Of a stretch of DNA of 64,000 nt, positions 24,471 to 33,774 are shown one piece after another. Every line of letters begins with the position of its first letter. The stretch's first letter is position 1. A program made the translations under genes and the position numbers. The stretch is from Aequorivita sp. CIP111184 (GTDB lineage Bacteria; Bacteroidota; Bacteroidia; Flavobacteriales; Flavobacteriaceae). The stretch covers positions 620,001 to 684,000 of the forward strand of contig NZ_UEFQ01000013.1 in NCBI RefSeq assembly GCF_900489465.1, given 5' to 3'. The notes beneath the pieces were generated by a model, which saw nothing but the letters and a program-made list of their open reading frames with translations, ran no database searches and was not told the origin of the DNA.

Positions 24471-24690
24471 TGAAACTTTATTATTTTGTATAATTCTCCT
24501 TATATCTACATTTTAAATTATTCTTTTCTCATAAATTTTTAGAAAATAAATCAAAAATTATGGGAGGAAATTAATGGAACCCTTACTGATAAAGGAATTT
24601 AAACGTCTCGTTAAATTTTTAGCTTCACTTTAACTTTTTTTTGGTTGTTCAAATTTAAAGACTATATTTGGAACTCTCCCCTATTGATTT

Positions 24691-24725
24691 ATTCCTTTAC
24701 GGAAAGCCGTAATTAGGAATTTTTA
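24691..24725 (+). terminator. Terminator-like hairpin
   Basis: ATTCCT and TTACGG pair with CCGTAA and AGGAAT around an AAAG loop, followed by TTTTT on the plus strand. Confidence 0.55.
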
Positions 24726-25063
24726 CTTTTATATACATTCGAAATTGATTTTGTATTGATGTCTAATATAGACACAGTTCAATTTTAAAGCTCTCGCGTA
24801 TACGCTTAGGTGTCCGCAAGCTATGTAACTATTTTTTAAAGTATTATTAATTCAAAAATATAAATATGACATCGGAGGAAACACTTTGGAAGGCGGAAAA
24901 AGTCACTATGTGACTGACTCCTTATCGATATAATTATTTTATAAGGATAATTTTATCTTAAGAACTAATTAAATAAAATAACTATTAACAAATACAAAGG
25001 CTGGATTAAATTATTCCATTACAGCAGCCATAAGCACTTAAGCACTGGGAATTTTAAAATGAT

Positions 25064-26236
25064 ATGAAAAGTATCCTAAAATATAGTTTACTGGTTGTTT
25101 TTTTACAACTCTTTTCTTTTTGTTCGTCCGATGAAAAAATTAACGAGCAAGCAACGCCCGAACAGGTTAATTTTTTAGATAAAGCTTATATCGAAAAAGC
25201 TACTGTAGATGAGAAGTTGGAATATAGAAGATTTCACTTATTAAATTTAGCTACTTGGCTTTCGCACCATAATAATGAGGTTAGGGGATTGGTTCAATCT
25301 TATAATAAAAATAATTCACAACAAGAGATATTTAGTGTGGAAAGTTTAATTAACGAGTTTAAAAAAAGTGGAAACGTGATTTCACCCGAAATAGAAGCAT
25401 CCTTGAACACTTCATTAGCAGCTTTCCGTAATTTAGATGGTGAAGACTGGTATCCATATATTCAATATGAAAGGATGATCGAGGATGCTAATAAACAACC
25501 CTATGACGATTCAAAACCACTATATGCTATGGAAGATTACGAGAATAATGAAGAAATAGCTGTGGGTTATCAAGAAAATTCAGATGGCGATTTGGAAGAG
25601 ATTAACGAAAAGCTTACGCCAGAAGTTGTGGGCGAGGAAGATGATATTATTGTTATTGGAATAGGTGTTTGTCCCATTGCAATAGAAGGTGAACCTTGTG
25701 TTTTTCAAACAAGTGTGCCAGATCCCCCAGGAAGTTTTTTCAAAGTTGACATTGGAACTATGAAAGTAAAAGCGCATAAAGAAGTATACCCTTTTCGTTC
25801 TGATTTAAGTTTTACAGGATTTTTTGAACCTACTCTACCTGCGAATAGTGGTGATTGTGGACAACCAATGTTTCGTTCAGTAAATTGTTATGACCCAGAT
25901 GGAAGCAATATCGACCAATATCACAGGAGTTGGATTTCTAACGGGGATACCAAGACACAAAATTATAAAATAAAATCTCAGCCAACTAGCACTAATGATG
26001 ATATTATTATTTATGTTATTTTTGAACACGATTCGTGGCCTGCAACAATCCGAACAGCTACACTTACGTTTCCCAATGGTATTGGTAGGAATATAATCTA
26101 TCGGTCCTGGCAAACGAAATATGATTCCCGGACTGTTTCTATGGATCCAGGCAATTCATATGGACTTCCTTATGCAAACAACGTAGTCGTTAATAATAGC
26201 GAGATTGAATATAATTTAAAAGTAAGAGCTAATTAA
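25064..26236 (+). CDS. Lipoprotein of unknown function
   Basis: 390 residues. The signal peptide ends in the lipobox LFSFC (MKSILKYSLLVVFLQLFSFC), and the mature protein starts CSSDEKINEQ. An N-terminal helical part (about 30-150) contains RRFHLLNLATWLSHHNNEV. An acidic linker (160-200) and a beta-rich C-terminal part with four Cys follow. Family not recognised. It is directly followed by a beta-barrel protein gene. The arrangement of lipoprotein plus barrel repeats that of 17850-20677, although I see no obvious sequence similarity between the two lipoproteins. Confidence 0.65.
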   Translation: MKSILKYSLLVVFLQLFSFCSSDEKINEQATPEQVNFLDKAYIEKATVDEKLEYRRFHLLNLATWLSHHNNEVRGLVQSYNKNNSQQEIFSVESLINEFKKSGNVISPEIEASLNTSLAAFRNLDGEDWYPYIQYERMIEDANKQPYDDSKPLYAMEDYENNEEIAVGYQENSDGDLEEINEKLTPEVVGEEDDIIVIGIGVCPIAIEGEPCVFQTSVPDPPGSFFKVDIGTMKVKAHKEVYPFRSDLSFTGFFEPTLPANSGDCGQPMFRSVNCYDPDGSNIDQYHRSWISNGDTKTQNYKIKSQPTSTNDDIIIYVIFEHDSWPATIRTATLTFPNGIGRNIIYRSWQTKYDSRTVSMDPGNSYGLPYANNVVVNNSEIEYNLKVRAN

Positions 26237-26285
26237 TTAAACTGGGGCATTGTTTAAATATTCAATGCCCCTAAATATTCTGTAT

Positions 26286-26948
26286 ATGAAAAACTTATTC
26301 CTACTTATTATTTTTGCAACTTCTACTTTTACCTATTCCCAAATAGAAGAAAGAAAGGGCAAACTCTTTTTTAAGATTGGGTCTGAATATCGAATTACCC
26401 CTTTGCCTTATGATGGAAGTAAAATAGATCAGAAGATACCCGCGGATATAGATGTACAAAATTCAGGCGTAGCCTTTCACTATGGGTTTGATTATTTCAT
26501 TACCAAAAACCTAAGTTTTGGATTTAATAATTCTTTTAGGTATGATGTGCTAATCAGAAATGTAAATGAAATAGACCAAGAAAATGGCTTTCAAAAAACA
26601 GATAAAACGTTAATTGTTGGAGGTCATTTATATTTAGATTACCACGTTAAAGTGTTCAAAAATTCAGAGCTTTTTGCCCGTGTGGGACCGTCTTTGCTAA
26701 ACGGTGGCACGGAATATATGAATAAGACTACTTTTTATGATAATCAAGGTAATATTTTAGGTAGTTCATTTAGCAATGAAACATTAGAGTTTTTTGCGAC
26801 TAATATCGCAATTGGCTATAAAAGGCAAAAAGTAGAGTTGTTAGTAGGTTTATATTCTTCGAGCACTTCCAACTATTTTGACGAAACTGAAAGTTTAAAA
26901 ATTCCTTATATAAACATTACCTATACTATTGGAAAAATGTGGAAATAA
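26286..26948 (+). CDS. Predicted outer-membrane beta-barrel protein
   Basis: 220 residues from the ATG at 26286, chosen because MKNLFLLIIFATSTFTYSQ is a clear signal peptide; an upstream ATG at 26250 adds 12 residues before it. Beta strands alternate along the length (GVAFHYGFDYFITKNLSFGF, IAIGYKRQKVELLVGLYS), and the protein ends INITYTIGKMWK. It lies 49 bases after the lipoprotein gene and before a terminator, so the two probably form an operon. Confidence 0.65.
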   Translation: MKNLFLLIIFATSTFTYSQIEERKGKLFFKIGSEYRITPLPYDGSKIDQKIPADIDVQNSGVAFHYGFDYFITKNLSFGFNNSFRYDVLIRNVNEIDQENGFQKTDKTLIVGGHLYLDYHVKVFKNSELFARVGPSLLNGGTEYMNKTTFYDNQGNILGSSFSNETLEFFATNIAIGYKRQKVELLVGLYSSSTSNYFDETESLKIPYINITYTIGKMWK

Positions 26949-26975
26949 GCAATAGCACCTGTTTTTTAATTATTA

Positions 26976-27006
26976 AAAACCCTAGACTGATTTGTCTGGG
27001 GTTTTT
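26976..27006 (+). terminator. Terminator of the second lipoprotein/barrel pair
   Basis: AAAACCCTAGAC pairs with GTCTGGGGTTTT (one G-T pair), followed by a T run. Confidence 0.85.
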
Positions 27007-27122
27007 CTATTTAAATTATTTTCCTAAATAAATCAAAAAATTTTAAAAGTGTCTCTTCCAATTATTTTTTTTCATTAATATTTACTGTAAATAAATAAAT
27101 AGAGTATTACCATTGATTAAAT

Positions 27123-27130
27123 TATCTTTG
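27123..27130 (+). promoter_or_regulatory. -7 promoter box of the FG-GAP gene
   Basis: TATCTTTG matches TAnnTTTG, 40 bases before the ATG at 27171. No clear -33 element. Confidence 0.45.
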
Positions 27131-27170
27131 CAAAAAAAAGTTAATATCCTCTATTAAAATTTGTTAGGAA

Positions 27171-30100
27171 ATGAGTATAATTAAATTTTTCTTTATTGTT
27201 CTATGTGTTAATTTGTCGAATGCTCAGATTAATTTTCAAGAAAACATTATAGATTCAAATATTATGGATGGCCCAAAAGCTATTTATGCTGCGGATTTAG
27301 ATGGCGATGGTGATATGGATGTATTATCGGCATCCTCATCTAATAATAAAATCACCTGGTACGAAAATACAGACGGACAAGGTTCTTTCGGCATACAACA
27401 TATCATTACAACTACAGCAGAAACTGTTCAGTCAGTATTTGCCATTGATTTGGATGGAGATGGGGACCTGGATGTGTTGTCTGCTTCTCAATCAGATAAT
27501 ACAATAGCCTGGTATGAAAACACAAATGGTTTAGGAGCTTTTGGAGGAAAAAATGTAATTTCATCTAACGCAGATACAGCCAAGTCTGTTTATGCAACAG
27601 ATATTGATGGTGATGGTGATATGGATGTGTTATCCGCTTCTTTTAATGATGACAAAGTGGCGTGGTATGAAAATGTTGATGGTTTGGGTAATTTTGGGAG
27701 TGAAAACATTATTACGACTTCTGCGAATGGGGCACAGTCTGTTTATGCGGCAGATTTAGACGGAGATGGGGATATGGATGTCTTGTCAGCTTCCTTTAAT
27801 GATTATAAAATAAACTGGTATGAGAATACAGATGGACAAGGTTTTTTTGGACTACCACGAGTAATTGTAGGAACTCCAAATGATTTTAAAACCTGTGTGT
27901 TTTCAGCCGATTTTGATGGCGATGGAGATATGGATGTTTTATCTTCCTCATGGCAAGGCTCCAAGAGAATAGCTTGGTACGAGAATACGGATGGACAGGG
28001 AAATTTCAGTGTGGAAAATGTAATAACCAACAATGTTGCAAATGCAACCTCAATTTTTGCCAGTGACATTGATAATGACGGAGATATGGATGTTATATCT
28101 GCCTCCCAAACGGACGATAAAATTGCTTGGTATGAAAATACCGATGGACAGGGTAGTTTTGGAGTCTTACAGTCTATTTCGACTAATGCTGATGGTGCTC
28201 AGTCTGTTTTCGCAGCCGACATAAATGGTGATGGTGCTATGGACATAGTAGCTGCTTCCTATAGCGATCATAAAATATCATGGTTTAAAAATCTAGCAAT
28301 ATTAAATAATGAGATAAGTGGAAATTTAAAACTGGATGTTAATTCCAATGGTTGCGATAACAATGATATTAGTGCGGCAAACTTATTGATTAAAACTAGT
28401 GACGGAACTAATACTTTGTCAACTTTTAGTGCAAACAATGGAAACTACAAGTTATTTCCTGGTGAAGGTACATTTACTACAGAAATTGTGCAATTACCTG
28501 CTCATTACATTTCAAGTCCAATAACTCAAACATCTACTTTTGTTGGCTTGGGTAATACTGACAATGCTAACTTCTGTTTACAGCCCGTAGATGTAATCAA
28601 TGATTTAAGTATTGCAGTATATCCTATAATTAATGATCCGCGGCCAGGTTTTGACACGTCTTATCAATTAGTATATAGAAATCTAGGAACAACGCAGTTA
28701 AATGGTGATGTTTTATTTCAATTTAATAGTGATAAGATACAATTTTTAGGTGCCAGTGAACCTGTAGATACACAAACTGCAAATACCCTAAGTTTTAATT
28801 TTTCAAACTTGAATCCATTTGAAATAAGAACTATTGATTTAGATTTTAATGTGTTTCCACCACCTACCACCTCTAATGGGGATGTTTTAATTTTTACAGC
28901 TACTGTTAATCCTGTAGTTGGTGACATTACTGAAGAAGATAATGTATTTCAATTAGAACAGACAGTAGTTGGCTCTTATGATCCCAATGATATTTCTGTT
29001 CTTGAAGGTGAAGAAATATATTTAGATGAAGCTGATAATTATCTCCATTATATTATACGCTTCCAAAATACCGGAACTGCATCGGCGATTAATGTAAGAA
29101 TAAAAAATGTTTTAGATGCAAATCTAGATTGGGCAACAATACAATTAGAGAATATAAGTCATACGAGCAGAGTTGAAATCACTAATGAATCTAATGTAGA
29201 ATTTATATTTGAAAATATTAATTTACCTGATTCAACAAGTAATGAACCAGAATCCCATGGATATATTCAATATAAAATTAAGCCAATAAGTGCGATAAAT
29301 ATTGGAGACTCAATGTCAAATAGTGCAAATATCTTCTTTGATTTTAACCCTCCAGTGTTGACTAATACGGTAACCACAACTATAGTTGAATTTGTTCCTG
29401 TGGAAGCATCGGAACCTGCGAATTTGCAAATTTGTAATGAAGAAAATTTTGATGTTTTCGATCTAACTCAAAATTCGGAAGCAATATTAGGAACGCTTGA
29501 CCCCAATAATCATGAAATCAGTTTTCACATTTCTCAGAGTGATGCCAACAATGACCTTAATCCGATTGTTAATTCAAGTTCCTATACAAATACATCAAAT
29601 CCACAAGCCATTTACGCTCGTTTGGAAAGAATAACTGATAGAGAGTTCGACACAACAAATTTTGACTTGATAGTTGATTTGCAACCGGAAATTTTACCTA
29701 TAACGGATTTAATTGTATCGGATGTTGATAATGATGGATTCGAAACGTTTGACTTGACTATTAAAATACCTGAAATACTTGGTGCACAAACAGGAATTGA
29801 TATTACTTTTTATGAAACAGAAATAGATGCTTTGAATGGAATTAATCAAATTGTATTGCCAGAAGCTTATATAAATATTACAAATCCACAAGAAATATTT
29901 GCTCGCTTAGTTAATTTGACAACTTCTTGCATCAGTGTTAACAGTTTCAATATTTTTGCTGAACCAGTTCTAGGCATGGAGGATCTAGATTTTAAATCTA
30001 TAAAGATTTTTCCCAATCCTGGAGAAAGTACAATTTACATCTCATCGAACATTCCAATTATAGGATTGAATGTTTTTAATCAGCTTGGACAGATTATTTT

Positions 30101-30224
30101 AAGTTTAGAAAACAAAAAGGGGATCAATTCTTTTTCTATCGATCAATTTTCGAAAGACGTATATATCTTAAAGTTGATTGATGAAAACTCAAATGTTATT
30201 ATAAAAAAAATGATTAAGAACTAA
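27171..30224 (+). CDS. Large FG-GAP/VCBS repeat protein with T9SS sorting domain
   Basis: 1017 residues. A signal peptide (MSIIKFFFIVLCVNLSNAQ) is followed by eight FG-GAP/VCBS repeats (about 35-385), each with a Ca-binding loop of the type DLDGDGDMDVLSAS and a KITWYENTDGQG segment, which form a beta-propeller. A middle part (about 600-740) matches the conserved SYDPNDISV...YIIRFQNTGTA domain found in Bacteroidota surface proteins. The C-terminus (about 940-1017; IFPNPGESTIYI, VFNQLGQIIL, VYILKLIDEN) is a T9SS type A sorting domain. It is a large cell-surface or secreted protein, perhaps for adhesion or binding. It is the last cargo gene before the integrase. Confidence 0.88.
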   Translation: MSIIKFFFIVLCVNLSNAQINFQENIIDSNIMDGPKAIYAADLDGDGDMDVLSASSSNNKITWYENTDGQGSFGIQHIITTTAETVQSVFAIDLDGDGDLDVLSASQSDNTIAWYENTNGLGAFGGKNVISSNADTAKSVYATDIDGDGDMDVLSASFNDDKVAWYENVDGLGNFGSENIITTSANGAQSVYAADLDGDGDMDVLSASFNDYKINWYENTDGQGFFGLPRVIVGTPNDFKTCVFSADFDGDGDMDVLSSSWQGSKRIAWYENTDGQGNFSVENVITNNVANATSIFASDIDNDGDMDVISASQTDDKIAWYENTDGQGSFGVLQSISTNADGAQSVFAADINGDGAMDIVAASYSDHKISWFKNLAILNNEISGNLKLDVNSNGCDNNDISAANLLIKTSDGTNTLSTFSANNGNYKLFPGEGTFTTEIVQLPAHYISSPITQTSTFVGLGNTDNANFCLQPVDVINDLSIAVYPIINDPRPGFDTSYQLVYRNLGTTQLNGDVLFQFNSDKIQFLGASEPVDTQTANTLSFNFSNLNPFEIRTIDLDFNVFPPPTTSNGDVLIFTATVNPVVGDITEEDNVFQLEQTVVGSYDPNDISVLEGEEIYLDEADNYLHYIIRFQNTGTASAINVRIKNVLDANLDWATIQLENISHTSRVEITNESNVEFIFENINLPDSTSNEPESHGYIQYKIKPISAINIGDSMSNSANIFFDFNPPVLTNTVTTTIVEFVPVEASEPANLQICNEENFDVFDLTQNSEAILGTLDPNNHEISFHISQSDANNDLNPIVNSSSYTNTSNPQAIYARLERITDREFDTTNFDLIVDLQPEILPITDLIVSDVDNDGFETFDLTIKIPEILGAQTGIDITFYETEIDALNGINQIVLPEAYINITNPQEIFARLVNLTTSCISVNSFNIFAEPVLGMEDLDFKSIKIFPNPGESTIYISSNIPIIGLNVFNQLGQIILSLENKKGINSFSIDQFSKDVYILKLIDENSNVIIKKMIKN

Positions 30225-30384
30225 TTAAATTTCTTGGAGAAATTTTACGATGCTTTGATGTTTAAAAAAATAAAAGTTTCATTAGTTTTTTTAAGATGCC
30301 GAAATACTTGGAATATATCTACTAAAAGATATTAGGGATCCATTACAATCCTCGAAGGATAAACTCTGAAACAGCGAAATTTTT

Positions 30385-31596
30385 CTAAAAATTAATAACA
30401 CTATCCAATGCTTCGTCTGCATCTTTATGAATAAAATTCGATTGATATAATATAGTAGTCGTTACAGATGAGTGCCTGTAAAGTTTTTGGAGCATTTTAA
30501 TTGGAATCTTATCTTCTGAAATATGACCAAAGCTATGTCTGGCAATATGCATAGTGAGCTTCTTAGTAATTTTTGCTTTCTTCGCCACCTCTACTAAATA
30601 CTTATTAAATTTTTTAGTAGCTGTTCTGGTCTTAGCATATACATCTTTAGCATTTTTAAAATCAGCTTTTTTTATTTCCGGAAAAACAAAATCATTTTCA
30701 TTCAGTTTTTCTGGTTTATAGTAATCAAGTATTGGTAAAACTTTATCCGGTATTTTGAGAGATAGAAGTTTTGAATTTTTGTTCATGCGGTAGTGAAGTC
30801 TATCGTCATATATATCAGACCATCTAATTTTAAGAATGTCAGCGGCTCTTATACCAGCAAAGTAAAAACTGAATAGCCAAACATTCCGTGCATGTATTTC
30901 ACTCGGACTGAGGTTTTTTAATAGCTCAATACTTTTAACTTCATCTTTAGTTAATCCTATTTTCTCAGTTTCTGGAAATTTTATTCGGATTTTTTTTGCT
31001 CCAAAAGGGTAAAGCTTACTATCAACAATATTAGATTTAATGGCTCTATTATAAATGGTTCGAACCACAATAAGAGTATTTACGATGGATCTCTCGGACA
31101 TAGGTCGCTTCCTTAAATAAAGAATAAATTTTTTAAGAAAACTTTCATCTATTTCTTGAAAAGTGAGTTGTTTAGATTTTGAGAATTCCAATACATGTTT
31201 CACACGTGGTTTATCTGATGATAGCCGAGCTAGTTTATTATTGTCTTTCATTTCATCAAGATAAACTTCTGCAAGCGCAAAAAAATTTGCGTTCGCATTA
31301 GAAGAATATATCTCATTTTTAATTTGATTAGCAGAAAAGTCCTTTTTCCGGGATTGTAATTCAATAAGAGTTTGGTTCGCTATGGACAACTCTGATAATA
31401 AAAGATTATTAAGTTTAAGCGCATTAGGATGCGTATTCTTAACTCGACAATTTTTAAGGTCCCAAAACTTGTCATTTATATAATGACCAATGTAATGATA
31501 GTTCGAACGTCTATTTTTGGTGATGCGAATTGCCAATGGAAACTCTCCCTCTTTATTCGCTTTTTTTCTCAAAACTATTTTTGTATTTGAAGACAT
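30385..31596 (-). CDS. Tyrosine recombinase, integrase of the island
   Basis: 403 residues. The N-terminal arm-binding domain (about 1-95) and SAM-like core-binding domain (about 100-200) precede the catalytic domain. Catalytic residues: Arg250 (FAGIRAADIL), a Lys in the beta-hairpin (MNKNSK), His350 and Arg353 (MHIARHSFG), His375 (LYRHSS) and the nucleophile Tyr384 (ILYQS). All are present, so it looks active. It lies next to attR and reads into the island; its upstream region holds one of the arm-type repeats. It is of the Bacteroidota phage/CTn integrase type with an N-terminal Arm-DNA-bind domain. Confidence 0.95.
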   Translation of the reverse strand: MSSNTKIVLRKKANKEGEFPLAIRITKNRRSNYHYIGHYINDKFWDLKNCRVKNTHPNALKLNNLLLSELSIANQTLIELQSRKKDFSANQIKNEIYSSNANANFFALAEVYLDEMKDNNKLARLSSDKPRVKHVLEFSKSKQLTFQEIDESFLKKFILYLRKRPMSERSIVNTLIVVRTIYNRAIKSNIVDSKLYPFGAKKIRIKFPETEKIGLTKDEVKSIELLKNLSPSEIHARNVWLFSFYFAGIRAADILKIRWSDIYDDRLHYRMNKNSKLLSLKIPDKVLPILDYYKPEKLNENDFVFPEIKKADFKNAKDVYAKTRTATKKFNKYLVEVAKKAKITKKLTMHIARHSFGHISEDKIPIKMLQKLYRHSSVTTTILYQSNFIHKDADEALDSVINF

Positions 31597-31631
31597 AATG
31601 CATTGATTTTACAATATAAAGATAATTAAAT

Positions 31632-31653
31632 TTGGTACAACATAGGTACAACA
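31632..31653 (+). repeat. Right arm-type repeat, upstream of integrase
   Basis: Identical to 6129-6150: two GGTACAACA units. It lies 36 bases upstream of the integrase start, so integrase binding here might also repress its own gene. The rest of 31597-31751 has no gene. Confidence 0.65.
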
Positions 31654-31751
31654 AATTATGATTTCATATGATATTAAGCAAAATCAAAAAAAATTAAAAG
31701 TATGCTAATCAATTGATTATAAGAATATTTAGGTAAATTTGATGTTAAATT

Positions 31752-31814
31752 CGCTGGATTCAAAATCCAGTGTTTTAGGACGTGCGGGTTCGATTCCCGC
31801 CTCGAGTACAAAAG
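31752..31814 (+). repeat. attR: displaced tRNA-Leu 3' end
   Basis: 63 bases identical to 6030-6092, containing the anticodon arm, variable arm, T arm and acceptor 3' strand but no tRNA 5' half. This is the original chromosomal 3' end of the gene pushed aside by integration. Confidence 0.93.
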
Positions 31815-31842
31815 CCCCAACAGAAATGTTGGGGCTTTTTTT
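31814..31842 (+). terminator. Original terminator of tRNA-Leu, now orphaned
   Basis: A perfect 9-bp stem, GCCCCAACA-GAAA-TGTTGGGGC, plus seven Ts, directly after attR. Confidence 0.85.
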
Positions 31843-31962
31843 ATTTCCCGGTTTCTCCATTTTATCTTAAAACTTCATCAATGCTTTGTTTGGAAAGTAA
31901 TAACTTGTAACTTTCGCTATAGTTAATAAAGTTGCTCACTTTTTTACTACTATTAAAAGCAA

Positions 31963-33693
31963 ATGTCCAAAAAATTAAACCAGTTGGAAGCCACAGCTAT
32001 CTGTGGTAACGACATAAGTTCTTCCTGTTTATACGTATCTGCATTAGCTATTTTTTATGCAGGTCAATATGCCTGGATTTCACTTTTAATGGTTGCGGGC
32101 GTTTTGTTTTTATTCAGAAAAATTTATGGTGAAGTAGTGGGTGCCCTGCCTTTAAATGGAGGAGCTTATAACGCACTTTTAAACACTACCAAAAAATCTA
32201 CAGCATCTATTGCAGCTACATTAACTGTGCTTTCGTATATGGCAACGGCTGTACTTTCTGCAAGTGAGGCTGTAAAATATGCCCATAGCGTTTGGGAGGT
32301 TATTCCTGTTTTTCCTGTAACAATTGGCTTATTATTATTATTTATGGGGCTGGTTATTTTAGGAATAGGCGAATCTTCAAAAGTCGCTGTTTTTATTTTT
32401 CTTTTCCATCTTTTTTCATTGACTCTTCTCTGTGGCTTTTGTCTTTATTTTTTGTTCAGCAATGGCTTCGATACACTTATCGCTAATTTTAAAATGCCTG
32501 TTGGCGGAAGTATAACTATGGCACTCTTTTTTGGGTTTTCAGCGGCAATGCTTGGTATTAGTGGATTTGAGAGTTCGGCAAATTATGTTGAGGAGCAACA
32601 AGCAGGAGTCTTTCCTAAAACCTTGCGCAATATGTGGATTGTGGTAAGTGTTTTCAATCCGCTTATAGCTTTTCTTGCATTAGGTTTATTACCGCAGGAA
32701 GTTGTAAATAATAATCAGGACGCATTGTTATCATTTCTTGGCGAAACCTCGGGAGGTCATTGGCTCTCTTTTTTGATTGGCATTGATGCAGCTTTAGTAT
32801 TAAGCGGAGCAGTGCTAACTTCATATGTTGGGGTAGGTGGTTTGATGGAGCGGATGGCTTTGGATAGGGTACTCCCAAGTTTTCTATTAATTAGGAACAC
32901 AAAGAAAAGTCCGTATCTAATTTTTATATTGTTCTTTGCCCTTTGCACCTCCATACTTGTTGTAACTCACGGAGACCTGCCTTCACTAGCTGGTGTTTAT
33001 ACCATTGCCTTTCTTTCAGTAATGGTTCTTTTTGGTATTGGGAATCTCTTATTGAAATTCAAAAGGAAAAATTTACCAAGACCTGAGCGCGCTTCCTATT
33101 TAGCAGTTTTTATTGCAATTGTTGCTGTTATTGCAGCTTTGCTAGGTAATATATTTTTGAACCCGGAGTTTTTGGTTACTTTCTTTGAATATTTGGTGCC
33201 AACACTTTTGGTAGTGTTTTTTATGCTTTATAATCATTATATTTTAAAAGCAGTTCTTCGTTTTATAGATTATATAGCACCTGATAATAGTAGGTTTTTT
33301 AAAAATTGGAATCGCATTATCAAAAATAAGTTACACGAATTGACAAGCCAACAGTTTGTTTTTTTTACAAATAATGATAATGTGGAAACACTAAATAGAG
33401 TGATGCAGTATATAGAACAAAATGAACCTACAAAAAGAATAAAAATTGTAGCTGTGGTTGATAAAGGAATGAAAGTAGCCAATAATTTAAAATCTGATAT
33501 TGAAGTATTGGACCGAGCTTATCCCGAAGTTAAAATTCAATTTGTGGAAGAACCTGGAAAATTCGGCCCTGAAAAAATAAAGGAACTCTCGAAGAGATGG
33601 AAAATCCCAATTAATTTCATGTTTATTGGAGCGCCTGGGGAAGATTTCCCGTATAGAGTTCAGCAATTAGGGGAAGTGAGGGTGATTATTTGA
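31963..33693 (+). CDS. APC-family amino acid permease with cytosolic C-terminal domain
   Basis: 576 residues. About twelve membrane helices (residues 15-430) start with the APC signature (EATAICGNDISSSCLYVSA), a Gly-Gly motif (PLNGGAYNALL) and GISGFESSANYVEEQ. The last 130 residues are soluble (KRIKIVAVVDKGMKV, VQFVEEPGKFGPEKI-like region, FMFIGAPGEDFPYRV) and may be a regulatory domain. It would move amino acids across the inner membrane by proton or antiport coupling. First intact core gene to the right of the island. Confidence 0.85.
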   Translation: MSKKLNQLEATAICGNDISSSCLYVSALAIFYAGQYAWISLLMVAGVLFLFRKIYGEVVGALPLNGGAYNALLNTTKKSTASIAATLTVLSYMATAVLSASEAVKYAHSVWEVIPVFPVTIGLLLLFMGLVILGIGESSKVAVFIFLFHLFSLTLLCGFCLYFLFSNGFDTLIANFKMPVGGSITMALFFGFSAAMLGISGFESSANYVEEQQAGVFPKTLRNMWIVVSVFNPLIAFLALGLLPQEVVNNNQDALLSFLGETSGGHWLSFLIGIDAALVLSGAVLTSYVGVGGLMERMALDRVLPSFLLIRNTKKSPYLIFILFFALCTSILVVTHGDLPSLAGVYTIAFLSVMVLFGIGNLLLKFKRKNLPRPERASYLAVFIAIVAVIAALLGNIFLNPEFLVTFFEYLVPTLLVVFFMLYNHYILKAVLRFIDYIAPDNSRFFKNWNRIIKNKLHELTSQQFVFFTNNDNVETLNRVMQYIEQNEPTKRIKIVAVVDKGMKVANNLKSDIEVLDRAYPEVKIQFVEEPGKFGPEKIKELSKRWKIPINFMFIGAPGEDFPYRVQQLGEVRVII

Positions 33694-33741
33694 TTTCTAA
33701 AAAGTCTATTTTTCCGTGTAAAAGTATTGTCAACAATCGTT

Positions 33742-33749
33742 ATATTTGG
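33742..33749 (+). promoter_or_regulatory. -7 promoter box of the HupE-like gene
   Basis: TATATTTG matches TAnnTTTG, 25 bases before the ATG at 33775. Confidence 0.4.
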
Positions 33750-33774
33750 CAAACCCTGAAAACCAATATTCCCC

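Larger units (their letters stand above)
24014..25063. other. 1-kb gap with palindromes, no intact gene
   Basis: AT-rich. It holds a possible decayed membrane-protein gene (24258-24470), a terminator-like hairpin (24691-24725), the palindrome GCGTATACGC (24796-24805) and AGTCAC-TAT-GTGACT (24901-24915). The last two lie upstream of the lipoprotein gene at 25064 and may belong to its control region. Confidence 0.5.
6087..31814. mobile_element. tRNA-Leu-integrated genomic island (25.7 kb)
   Basis: The boundaries are the 63-bp direct repeats at the tRNA-Leu 3' end and at 31752-31814. A tyrosine recombinase gene sits next to the right end, and a 22-bp arm-type repeat lies inside each end. The cargo is accessory: toxin-antitoxin, antiphage, a sigma/Cas12f-like module, secreted proteins and many AT-rich gaps. 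Both flanks are core genes. No relaxase, coupling protein or conjugation genes are present, so if it moves between cells it must use helper functions. Confidence 0.92.

Noticed and set aside
24901-24931. A guide target upstream of the lipoprotein gene at 25064
   Set aside because: GACTCCTTAT resembles part of the guide, but a one-base gap and a mismatched seed make pairing implausible.
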